From NCBI GenBank assembly GCA_039975855.1, contig JBDWGH010000004.1:124001-188000 (forward strand): DNA of 64,000 nt, in the 5' to 3' direction. The stretch is from Litorimonas sp039975855. Lineage in GTDB: Bacteria > Pseudomonadota > Alphaproteobacteria > Caulobacterales > Maricaulaceae. Position 1 is the first letter of the stretch; each line of letters begins with the position of its first letter. A model generated the notes under the pieces. It was not told the DNA's origin and searched no databases. It saw only the letters and a list, made by a program, of their open reading frames with translations. Position numbers and translations under genes: made by a program. Below, in pieces: positions 52,186 to 59,147 of the stretch.

Positions 52186-52458
52186 ATGTCAGAGCGCAAA
52201 ATTAAACGTGAAAACGTTGTTATAGGACCAGAGGGCACCCCCTTAACTCTGGCCGACCTTCCGAAACCAAATACGGTTCGCTGGGTAATCCGCCGAAAGG
52301 CCGAAGTCGTTGCCGCCGTTCGAGGTGGTCTTCTTACACTTGATGGCGCTTTAGAGCGCTACGGTCTCTCCGCAGAAGAGTTCATGTCTTGGCAGCGTTC
52401 AATTGAAAGCTATGGTATCGCCGGATTGCGAACAACGCGGGTTCAACAATACCGCTAA
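52186..52458 (+). CDS. sciP: CtrA inhibitor SciP (DUF1153)
   Basis: The 90-aa helix-turn-helix protein is the conserved DUF1153/SciP: VIGPEGTPLTLADLP (about 12-26), WVIRRKAEVVAAVRGGLLTLDGALERYGLSAEEF (the DNA/CtrA-binding helices) and the tail RTTRVQQYR. SciP binds CtrA and blocks transcription of CtrA-activated genes in G1 cells. It has a CtrA box upstream and a strong terminator downstream. Confidence 0.95.
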   Translation: MSERKIKRENVVIGPEGTPLTLADLPKPNTVRWVIRRKAEVVAAVRGGLLTLDGALERYGLSAEEFMSWQRSIESYGIAGLRTTRVQQYR

Positions 52459-52483
52459 ACCCTTGAACTAAACGATTGAAAAC

Positions 52484-52507
52484 ACCGCCTGAGAGGGCGG
52501 TTTTTTT
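52484..52507 (+). terminator. Rho-independent terminator of sciP
   Basis: ACCGCC (52484-52489) and GGCGGT (52496-52501), 6-bp stem with a 6-nt loop, run into a seven-T tract. It ends the sciP transcript. Confidence 0.9.
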
Positions 52508-52558
52508 ATGCCTAGAGAGCGGTCTCTTTCTAGAATTTAACAGTTTCGCAACACCGAA

Positions 52559-52573
52559 TTAATTCGAATTTAC
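52559..52573 (+). promoter_or_regulatory. Near-consensus CtrA box upstream of the ParA-like gene
   Basis: TTAA (52559-52562), seven bases, TTAC (52570-52573): one base off the CtrA consensus, about 93 bp before the ATG at 52666. It suggests that the next gene is also under CtrA/SciP control. Confidence 0.5.
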
Positions 52574-52665
52574 CACGCTTCTTCGTCAAACCTTAGGCCG
52601 CACCCACTACACTTAATTCAAACGGGCAAATACCCGATCAGTATTAGGTGAGTGGAAAGGGCGAT

Positions 52666-53388
52666 ATGCCCCAATTCAATTTGACATCCCCTGTGTCTAA
52701 AGATGAGCAGGTTAAAACATCTTCGTATGAGCCGGCCTGCCGTCTCGTAAGCTTGTTTACGGCCAGTGGTGAGAGCGATATTACAGCTGAACTAGCCCTA
52801 AAACTTGGGCGTAAAGCAGCAAGTCTCGGAGAAACGGTCCTCATATTAGACGCTATTGACGGCGCTCTGATGAACCGTGCCGGTATTATCTACGCGCGGA
52901 CATTAGATGACGTCGCAAACGGCACGGCTACAGCGCGGGATGCACTATATGTCACATCAAATGAGCATTTCACGGCTGGGGCCGTTGGCAAAGGCGGGCT
53001 GGAAAATGCATTAGGTTTGCTGGCCGCGCTTTCACTCTCTTATGATTGGGTTTTCGTTGTTCCAAAAGCCGGATGCGAAACTGAGCATGTACATCTGGGC
53101 CTAGCCTCTGACGTTTCAGTCATGACGTATGATACTCAAGGCGATCAGTTTATGCGGGCATTTTGGATGATCGATGCTTTACGTCGCCGCGCACCGAAAT
53201 TTGATCCCTTCATTCTCTCGACCGGAGAGAAATGTGACGCAGTTGAAACAGCCCTCATGTTATCTGAGACCACGCGGGAGCATTTGGGTGCTCCGCCTCC
53301 TTATGCAGGTCACTCAGAAGACCTACATGTCGAAGCCCGATTGCTGCAACAAATGCGAGAGCAAGCAGACCAAAGAGCCTTTGCCTAA
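52666..53388 (+). CDS. ParA/MinD-like protein lacking the nucleotide-binding loop
   Basis: The 240-aa protein has the strand-loop-helix order of ParA/MinD ATPases: LVSLFTASGESDITAELALKLGRKAASLGETVLILDA (about 26-62) stands where MinD has KGGVGKTT, but the glycine-lysine residues are replaced (SGESDITAEL), so ATP binding is not expected. Later segments YDWVFVVPK (about 127-135) and the LxxADVSVMTYDTQGD stretch keep the family rhythm. ATG 52666 has AAAGGG 6 nt upstream; GTG 52648 is weaker. A degenerate FlhG/MinD or CpaE-like partner protein is likely. Confidence 0.7.
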   Translation: MPQFNLTSPVSKDEQVKTSSYEPACRLVSLFTASGESDITAELALKLGRKAASLGETVLILDAIDGALMNRAGIIYARTLDDVANGTATARDALYVTSNEHFTAGAVGKGGLENALGLLAALSLSYDWVFVVPKAGCETEHVHLGLASDVSVMTYDTQGDQFMRAFWMIDALRRRAPKFDPFILSTGEKCDAVETALMLSETTREHLGAPPPYAGHSEDLHVEARLLQQMREQADQRAFA

Positions 53389-53453
53389 AACAACCTTTAA
53401 CGTCAGCTGCTAAAATTCTGCTGTTAACCACGAAGGATTTTTCTGCCTCATCC

Positions 53454-53491
53454 GTGTGTCTTAGTGTAAACCCCTCGTAAAGGAGACACAC
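53454..53491 (+). promoter_or_regulatory. 5'-UTR hairpin overlapping the ribosome-binding site of the EF-hand gene
   Basis: GTGTGTCT (53454-53461) and AGACACAC (53484-53491) are perfect 8-bp inverted arms 22 nt apart; the right arm ends one base before the ATG at 53493 and overlaps the ribosome-binding site AAAGGAG (53480-53486). Folding of the mRNA leader could hide the site, a translational switch; this is inference. Confidence 0.45.
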
Positions 53492-53492
53492 A

Positions 53493-54125
53493 ATGAAACA
53501 TGTTGTACTCAAAACAGCTCTACTCGCTTCAGGCGCCGCGCTTTTATTAGCGGCAGGCCCAAAGGCCGATCTCAACCAAGATGGACAAGTTACCAAGGCC
53601 GAATTCACACAATCTGCAGAATCTCGCTTCTATGCAACTGACACAAATGGTGACGGATTTCTGAGTGAAGAAGAGCGCAAGGCGCACAGAGAAGCCGGAC
53701 GTGAAGATCGCAAGGATAAGCGCTTTGCAGCGCTTGACACAAATGGTGACGGATTACTGTCTAAAGCTGAAATGGATGCGCGCGGCGAAAAACGCAAAGC
53801 CCGTAAGGAAGAACGTCGTGCGAAAGTACTCGAGAAATTCGACACTAATCTTGATGGCGAATTAAGCGAAGCGGAGCGCACAGTCATGAAGGCTGAGGGC
53901 AAAGCAAAACGAGCCGAGCGAAAAGCTGACCGCAAAGACCGCAAAACCAAGCGTGCGGAACGCCCTAAACTGGATGCCAATGGCGATGGTTTCATCTCTC
54001 TGGAAGAACACACCGTGGCAACTGAACAACTTTTTGCCCGGATGGATGCCAATGGCGACGGTGTACTCACCAAAGGTGAAGGCAAAAAGCGCAAAGGTAA
54101 GCGCGGCAAAAAGCGCGGAGGCTAA
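53493..54125 (+). CDS. Exported EF-hand calcium-binding protein (six loops)
   Basis: The 210-aa protein begins with a signal peptide (residues 1-23). Six EF-hand loops of the form DxNxDG are visible starting at Asp26, Asp50, Asp82, Asp117, Asp161 and Asp185. The linkers, especially 99-113 and 137-158, are very rich in Lys and Arg, so it could bind acidic surfaces, nucleic acid or phospholipid. It is the first gene of a three-gene unit with an ECF sigma factor and a small membrane protein, its stop 3 nt before the sigma start. Calcium binding is predicted, not shown. Confidence 0.9.
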   Translation: MKHVVLKTALLASGAALLLAAGPKADLNQDGQVTKAEFTQSAESRFYATDTNGDGFLSEEERKAHREAGREDRKDKRFAALDTNGDGLLSKAEMDARGEKRKARKEERRAKVLEKFDTNLDGELSEAERTVMKAEGKAKRAERKADRKDRKTKRAERPKLDANGDGFISLEEHTVATEQLFARMDANGDGVLTKGEGKKRKGKRGKKRGG

Positions 54126-54128
54126 CCT

Positions 54129-54686
54129 CTGGCTCAAGATCCAGATATCGACCTTCTGCCCGGACTTCGGGCAGGACAGCCGTCTGCTTTATCGACGCTA
54201 ATGGATCGGCACCTTAACCGACTCCACGGTTTGGCCTGGCATATGACAGGCGATCGGTTTCAAGCGGAAGATATTGCGCAAGAAACGTTTTTACGGTTTT
54301 GGCAGGCGGCGCCCAAATGGGATGACGCTGGGAATGCGACAATCTTAACTTGGTTAAGACGAGTCGCAACACGGCTATGTATCGACGAAAAGCGTCGCAT
54401 GCGGCCTGTGTATACTGACCTCGTTCCTGAAGGCGAAGACCCTGCTCCGCGTGCGGATATAGAAATAGTTCGGAGCGAAACGGCCAACCGCGTTCAAGAT
54501 GCCATTATGCAATTGCCGGAGCGACAACGCGCGGCACTCGTCCTATCCTACTACCAACACCTCAGTCAGAAAGACGGGGCGGCGGTTATGGGACTAAAAC
54601 AGAAAGCCTATGAGAGCCTTCTTTCCCGCGCGAAAGCAGCTCTGAAATTGAGTTTATTGCCTGAGAAAGAGAGTTTGAGACAATGA
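54129..54686 (+). CDS. ECF sigma factor, predicted CTG start
   Basis: The frame gives 185 aa if translation starts at CTG 54129, 7 nt after the perfect binding site GGAGG (54117-54121). The extra 24 residues (QDPDIDLLPGLRAGQPSALS) are the expected start of sigma region 2.1, whereas ATG 54201 would begin inside that helix. Region 2 (FQAEDIAQETFLRFWQ) and region 4 (LPERQRAALVLSYYQHLSQKDGAAVMGL) are complete. No other start codon lies between the upstream TAA and 54201. It is co-transcribed with an EF-hand gene and a small membrane protein that overlaps its stop by 4 bp. Confidence 0.9.
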   Translation: MAQDPDIDLLPGLRAGQPSALSTLMDRHLNRLHGLAWHMTGDRFQAEDIAQETFLRFWQAAPKWDDAGNATILTWLRRVATRLCIDEKRRMRPVYTDLVPEGEDPAPRADIEIVRSETANRVQDAIMQLPERQRAALVLSYYQHLSQKDGAAVMGLKQKAYESLLSRAKAALKLSLLPEKESLRQ

Positions 54687-54967
54687 CAGACCTCGACACA
54701 TTATTGACTGAAAACCAAGCTCCGGCTGTCCGAAGTGATTTATCCGCCCGCATTCTGGCTGCGGCGGAAACGGCGGAACCTGCCAATGATACCGTATCAA
54801 GGCGTCCATGGTGGTCGATGGGCGGCATCGCGGCCATGGCCGTTATGGCTGCAATCTTTATCGTCCAACCGACATCAGACACGTCTGCGGAATGGGAACA
54901 GATCGCGGATGGATCGGGGTTTTCGGAACTTTACGACTGGGTGGAAGGTGAAGACTCAACCCAGTAA
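54683..54967 (+). CDS. Small membrane protein, candidate anti-sigma factor
   Basis: The 94-aa protein has a cytoplasmic N-terminal segment (MTDLDTLLTENQAPAVRSDLSARILAAAE), one transmembrane helix (about 47-62) and a short periplasmic tail. ATGA overlap with the sigma gene makes translation coupled. Anti-sigma factors for ECF sigmas often have this layout, but no zinc-binding HxxxCxxC motif is present, so the role as anti-sigma is inference from position only. Confidence 0.75.
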   Translation: MTDLDTLLTENQAPAVRSDLSARILAAAETAEPANDTVSRRPWWSMGGIAAMAVMAAIFIVQPTSDTSAEWEQIADGSGFSELYDWVEGEDSTQ

Positions 54968-55072
54968 AACAGAACTGAAAAAAGTATTTCTGAGCAACAA
55001 ACCTTTTCGCCTCATCGATAAGTGCGGCGGACTTCGGCGCTGCTTTTAGATCGGCACAAATAGAACCTTTTC

Positions 55073-55097
55073 GGAACTCCCTTTACGTTGAGCGGTT
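55073..55097 (+). promoter_or_regulatory. ECF-type promoter candidate upstream of the antiporter gene
   Basis: GGAAC (55073-55077), 16 bases, GGTT (55094-55097) matches the GGAAC-N16/17-(C)GTT promoter of alphaproteobacterial stress ECF sigmas (EcfG type) except for the first base of the -10 element. It lies 27 bp before the antiporter ATG. The nearby ECF sigma may or may not be the one that uses it. Confidence 0.45.
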
Positions 55098-55123
55098 AAT
55101 CCTGCAACGCATAAGGGAGCGAA

Positions 55124-56389
55124 ATGGATCAAATAATTCTCGAAAATATGGGCGCGTTTTATTACTCGCTAATTGGACTGTCACTTTTAGTGATGTCGGT
55201 CCGCCCCGCATTTAAGAATAAGCGTTTCATCAACATCCCTATTCTCTACATTTTGATTGGCGGCTTAATGGCCGGAATTGGCTTGCCGATATTGACACCG
55301 TCCAGCGGTGATTTGGCTGTTCTAGTGATTGAGCGCGTATCAGAAATTATCGTTATCATCAGCCTAGCCGGTGCGGGACTAGCCATCGATGTTGGTACAA
55401 ATTGGCGGCGTTGGATTCCGAGTTGGTGCCTGATTGGAATTGCCATGCCTCTTACAATCGCAGCGATATTCTTTCTAGGATGGCAAGTTGCGGGGCTGGG
55501 CATTGCCGCGTCTATTCTACTCGGCGCATCGCTTGCTCCGACGGATCCAGTTTTGGCGAGGGCAGTACAAGTTGGCGGACCAGGAAAGAAACAAGACGGG
55601 GCGCGTGTCGCTTTGACCTCAGAGGCTGGATTGAATGACGGCCTCGCTTTCCCTTTCGTGTGGCTGGCTATCGGGTTAGCTGGCGTCGTTAGTGTTAGTG
55701 ATTTTGATTGGACTCAATGGGTTCTGTATGACGCGATTTACCGAACTGCTGCTGGCGTAATAATTGGTATCGGCTGCGGCTGGTTTACCACGAAAGTCTT
55801 GTTCGGCCCCCTGGGGGATGCCACGAATGAACGCGGCAATCCCGTTATCGTGTTACTATCCGCGACATTTATCGCTTACGGGTTTGCAGAGTTTGTAAAC
55901 GGTTATGGCTTTCTATCTGTCTTTGTGGCGGCGCGCGCTGGATTGGTCTTCGCTCAAAACACGAGCGCGGAGCCGTATGAGCACATGGCGCATAATTCAG
56001 CTGACCAGATCGAAGCTGTACTCATGGCCATTCTATTGCTTTGGTTGGGCGCTTACATCGGGGCGGAGTTATGGGCACAATGGACATGGATGGACCTGGC
56101 GATTGCACTCACCATACTTTTCATTGTTCGACCCGTCATAGCCTACGCCTCAATGATCCGAACTTGCGGAGATTGGCGTGACAGGTTGAAAGTCAGTTTT
56201 TTCGGAATTCGCGGTATGGGGTCGATTTTCTACATCGCCTATGCGCAGAGCCATACAGAAATTGACGGTATAGATGCCGTTTGGCGAATTGCCGGACTAA
56301 CGATCCTCTTATCTATCATTATACACGGAACCCTCGCTGATCATTTTATGGAGCTAGGCCATAAGGACACGACAGAGAGCCTCACATAA
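55124..56389 (+). CDS. CPA1-type cation/proton antiporter
   Basis: The 421-aa membrane protein has about 12 helices and NhaP/CPA1 features: GAGLAIDVGTNWRRWIPSW (about 83-101), ILLGASLAPTDPVLARAVQ (about 136-154, the TDP cation site), LTSEAGLNDGLAFPFVWLAI (about 164-183, the ND motif) and the C-terminal KVSFFGIRGMGSIFYI. It would exchange Na+ or K+ for H+. GGGAG precedes the ATG. A GGAAC-type promoter candidate suggests stress induction. Confidence 0.92.
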   Translation: MDQIILENMGAFYYSLIGLSLLVMSVRPAFKNKRFINIPILYILIGGLMAGIGLPILTPSSGDLAVLVIERVSEIIVIISLAGAGLAIDVGTNWRRWIPSWCLIGIAMPLTIAAIFFLGWQVAGLGIAASILLGASLAPTDPVLARAVQVGGPGKKQDGARVALTSEAGLNDGLAFPFVWLAIGLAGVVSVSDFDWTQWVLYDAIYRTAAGVIIGIGCGWFTTKVLFGPLGDATNERGNPVIVLLSATFIAYGFAEFVNGYGFLSVFVAARAGLVFAQNTSAEPYEHMAHNSADQIEAVLMAILLLWLGAYIGAELWAQWTWMDLAIALTILFIVRPVIAYASMIRTCGDWRDRLKVSFFGIRGMGSIFYIAYAQSHTEIDGIDAVWRIAGLTILLSIIIHGTLADHFMELGHKDTTESLT

Positions 56390-56390
56390 A

Positions 56391-56416
56391 AAAACGGCTC
56401 CTTCCGGAGTCGTTTT
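56391..56416. terminator. Bidirectional terminator between antiporter and fliJ
   Basis: AAAACGGCTCC (56391-56401) and GGAGTCGTTTT (56406-56416) form an 11-bp stem with one G-U pair and a TTCC loop; the A and T flanks give T-runs on both strands, so it can end the convergent antiporter and fliJ transcripts. Confidence 0.85.
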
Positions 56417-56439
56417 CAAAAATCATTTGTCGAAGAGTG

Positions 56440-56814
56440 TTAGCCTGCGCGGCGCGCGAGGGCTTGTTCCGCTTTGGCGGCCATCCGGCGCGCCTTAATC
56501 CGCTCAAAACTATCAAGCGCATCTAGAGAGACTTTCAGCTGCTCTGCGAGCTGGCCGGTTTGTGCACCAATATCGCCCAATGTGCGGCGAAGGTTTTCTT
56601 TACGAGCAATCACGGACTGGGCGTAGCTGCCATAAGCAACATAACCTTCTTTTTGTGCATTTGCGTCGACTTCGTCTTCCGGAACACTTTCGTTAAGTTT
56701 ACGGATTTGACGCTCAAGGTCTTCGCGGGTCGCTTCCAACACCGCAACGCGCTTTTGAAGGTCTTCGATCTGAAACCGCGTTTTCGCAATATTCCGTTCG
56801 CTTGAATGCGCCAT
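56440..56814 (-). CDS. fliJ: Flagellar FliJ-like coiled-coil protein
   Basis: The 124-aa protein is almost entirely coiled coil (KTRFQIEDLQKRVAVLEATREDLERQIRKLNESV, later NLRRTLGDIGAQTGQLAEQLKVSLDALDSFERI), as in FliJ, the stalk of the FliI ATPase in flagellar export. Its place divergent from ctrA is common in alphaproteobacteria. ATG 56814 has GGAG 6-7 nt upstream; the GTG at 56826 is too close to that site. FliI is not in the window. FliJ is so variable that a different coiled-coil protein cannot be fully excluded. Confidence 0.8.
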   Translation of the reverse strand: MAHSSERNIAKTRFQIEDLQKRVAVLEATREDLERQIRKLNESVPEDEVDANAQKEGYVAYGSYAQSVIARKENLRRTLGDIGAQTGQLAEQLKVSLDALDSFERIKARRMAAKAEQALARRAG

Positions 56815-57156
56815 AATCCACTCCACCCTGTTGAGGTATCACCTAATACCCGTCGTTCTTACTTTTTGGAGGAGCGCACCGGAGTTTTCCCCGTGTCCAT
56901 CCCTCGCCATTCGAAGTCTGGTGTACGACATTAAGTTTACGGTTCAGTGAAAGAGCGTGGTTAAGTAGATATGAAGCCACTCCGGCCGTATTTACGAGTC
57001 GTTACGGAACCGAGTCTGAAATGAGCTATCTGCAACTTCCTAACAGTCTCGTTAATGTCGTTAACACTTGATTTACGGAAAGGCCCTACTCCAGACATTC
57101 CATTAACTATATTCTCGGCAATTCCGGGATTGCGATTCGCCTGGGAGGGGACAAAA
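56815..57156. promoter_or_regulatory. Divergent fliJ/ctrA promoter region
   Basis: This 342-bp gap has no gene. It contains three GANTC sites (56996-57000, 57012-57016, 57134-57138), the targets of the cell-cycle methylase CcrM, and a TTAA-N7-TTTA near-match to the CtrA box at 57061-57075 preceded by GTTAA-N5-TTAAC. In Caulobacter ctrA transcription responds to both CcrM methylation and CtrA itself, so this layout fits. Confidence 0.65.
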
Positions 57157-57852
57157 ATGCGAGTTCTTCTAATTGAAGACGACATGGCTACGGCGCAAGG
57201 CATCGAATTGATGCTCAAGTCTGAGGGCTTTAATGTCTATACAACTGACCTCGGCGAAGAGGGTGTCGATCTCGGCAAGCTCTACGACTATGATATCATC
57301 CTATTGGACCTCAATCTGCCGGATATGCCTGGATTTGACGTGTTGAAGACATTGCGGATGGCCAAGGTCAACACACCAATCTTTATTCTGTCTGGTACGA
57401 ACGATATAGACAGTAAAGTCCGCGGTCTTGGGACCGGTGCTGACGACTTTATGACCAAGCCGTTCCACAAAGACGAACTTGTTGCGCGTATTCACGCCGT
57501 TGTCCGCCGTTCCAAAGGCCACAGCCAGTCCATCATCACGACAGGCGACATCAAAGTGAACCTTGACGCCAAAACAGTTGAAGTTGGCGATCACCGCGTT
57601 CACCTAACTGGCAAAGAGTACCAAATGCTGGAGCTTTTATCGCTTCGCAAAGGCACAACACTAACAAAAGAGATGTTCTTGAACCATCTTTATGGCGGCA
57701 TGGACGAGCCTGAACTCAAAATCATCGACGTATTCATCTGTAAACTGCGTAAGAAACTCGCAGCCGCCACACAAGGCGAGCATTATATCGAAACAGTTTG
57801 GGGCCGAGGTTATGTCCTTCGTGACCCGTCCAAGAACAAGATGAGCGCTTAA
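57157..57852 (+). CDS. ctrA: Cell-cycle response regulator CtrA
   Basis: The 231-aa protein, the same length as Caulobacter CtrA, has acidic pocket Glu7-Asp8-Asp9, phosphoacceptor Asp51 (IILLDLNLPD), LSGTND and KPFHKDEL, and an OmpR-type winged helix with LTGKEYQMLELLSLRKGTTLTKEMFLNHLYGGMDEPE, which is diagnostic for CtrA. It activates flagellar and division genes and silences the replication origin. GGGAGGGG precedes ATG 57157; earlier in-frame codons are excluded. The C-terminus ends KMSA, close to the di-Ala type ClpXP tag. Confidence 0.97.
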   Translation: MRVLLIEDDMATAQGIELMLKSEGFNVYTTDLGEEGVDLGKLYDYDIILLDLNLPDMPGFDVLKTLRMAKVNTPIFILSGTNDIDSKVRGLGTGADDFMTKPFHKDELVARIHAVVRRSKGHSQSIITTGDIKVNLDAKTVEVGDHRVHLTGKEYQMLELLSLRKGTTLTKEMFLNHLYGGMDEPELKIIDVFICKLRKKLAAATQGEHYIETVWGRGYVLRDPSKNKMSA

Positions 57853-57898
57853 ACCGCTTTCAATAAATATACCGGGTAGCCTCCCCTACCCCCAAAAG

Positions 57899-57926
57899 AA
57901 CCCTTCCTTTTTGGAAGGGTTTTTTG
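57899..57926 (+). terminator. Rho-independent terminator of ctrA
   Basis: CCCTTCC (57901-57907) and GGAAGGG (57913-57919) form a 7-bp stem (9 bp counting the flanking A-T pairs) with a T5 loop and a six-T tail. Confidence 0.92.
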
Positions 57927-58023
57927 TTGGAAACGTCTCAATTTTTCTTGATCGTATGTGACAGCGCTGTCATTTTGACATATATACCTCCTTAAAAACA
58001 TGCGCCGTCGGGGGAAGCTATTC

Positions 58024-59100
58024 ATGCTAATTTTATCACCAGCTAATTTTCAACTTTTGGGAGCGCCGCTCAAGGTAGGTTTAATTGCCGTAGGCTTGGT
58101 TCTGGCAGGATGTGGCGGCGGATCTAGCTCCATGAGCTCTCCACCAATTGTTGTGTCTCCCCCTACTCCGCCTGTTGCGACCCAACCAACGCGACCGCCC
58201 GTTCCAGACGCTGCGCCAAACGGACCGGATTTTCACCCATCGGGTAAAGGTTGGGTATTAAATTGGTCGGACGAATTCGACGGAGCAGAACTGGATTCAC
58301 AAAAATGGAGTCCCGAATTCGCCTGCTGGGGTGGCGGCAATGATGAAAAGCAATGCTATACGGACCGCGTCGATAATGTTGAACTGGTGAACGGCTTACT
58401 TCGGATTGTCGCGCTTGAGGAAAGTTTCACCGGACCTAATAATCCGGGCGACACACAACAAAGAACGCAGCCCTATACATCTGGCAAAATTCTCTCCCGG
58501 GGCTTGGCTGACTGGAAATATGGACGAATTGAATTCCGTGCAAAGCTCCCAGAGGGACAAGGCACATGGCCGGCCGTTTGGATGTTGGGCGGGTCGGGCG
58601 TTTATGGAGATACATGGCCACTCCTCGGCGAAATCGACATTATGGAAGCGGTCAATCTAGGCGCGCGATGTGATGAGTGCACAGGTTCGGACGGCGAAAA
58701 CAGAACGAGTAGCGCCCTACATTTTGGAAATAACTATCCTGACAATCGCTCCACCGGAGACAGAACAAACTTAACGACTAATGCCAATCCTGCTGATGCC
58801 TACCATGTTTGGGCAGTTGAGTGGGGCGAAGGTATAATACAGTGGTTCTTAGACGGCGAACTCTACTCGACAAAAACAAATGACCAATGGTTCACCAGCG
58901 CCGCACCAGAGAATGATAACGCCCCCTTTGACGAGTCTTTCTACCTCATCATTAACTTGGCGATTGGTGGAAACTATCCGGAACCATTAAACGAAACAGG
59001 TATCGCCGAGAGCAGCCTTCCCAATCAGTTGCTGGTAGATTGGGTCCGAGTTTACCAATGTGCCGCCGACCTAGAAACAGGATTGGCGTGCATGCAATGA
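58024..59100 (+). CDS. Secreted GH16 beta-glucanase lipoprotein
   Basis: The ATG at 58024 (GGGGAAG 6-7 nt upstream) gives 358 aa: signal peptide with lipobox LAGC (Cys30), a Ser/Pro-rich linker to about residue 70, and a GH16 domain with the catalytic EIDIME (Glu203 nucleophile, Asp205, Glu208 acid/base). The WSDEFDG start and the C-terminal VDWVRVYQC are typical of laminarinases. It would hydrolyse beta-1,3- or mixed-link glucan at the cell surface, which suits a marine lifestyle and algal laminarin, but the substrate is inferred. An earlier ATG at 58000 has no binding site. Confidence 0.92.
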   Translation: MLILSPANFQLLGAPLKVGLIAVGLVLAGCGGGSSSMSSPPIVVSPPTPPVATQPTRPPVPDAAPNGPDFHPSGKGWVLNWSDEFDGAELDSQKWSPEFACWGGGNDEKQCYTDRVDNVELVNGLLRIVALEESFTGPNNPGDTQQRTQPYTSGKILSRGLADWKYGRIEFRAKLPEGQGTWPAVWMLGGSGVYGDTWPLLGEIDIMEAVNLGARCDECTGSDGENRTSSALHFGNNYPDNRSTGDRTNLTTNANPADAYHVWAVEWGEGIIQWFLDGELYSTKTNDQWFTSAAPENDNAPFDESFYLIINLAIGGNYPEPLNETGIAESSLPNQLLVDWVRVYQCAADLETGLACMQ

Positions 59101-59147
59101 CCGGTTAGTGGGGCGACATTCCGGCGGTTCACTCCATCCTGAAGACC

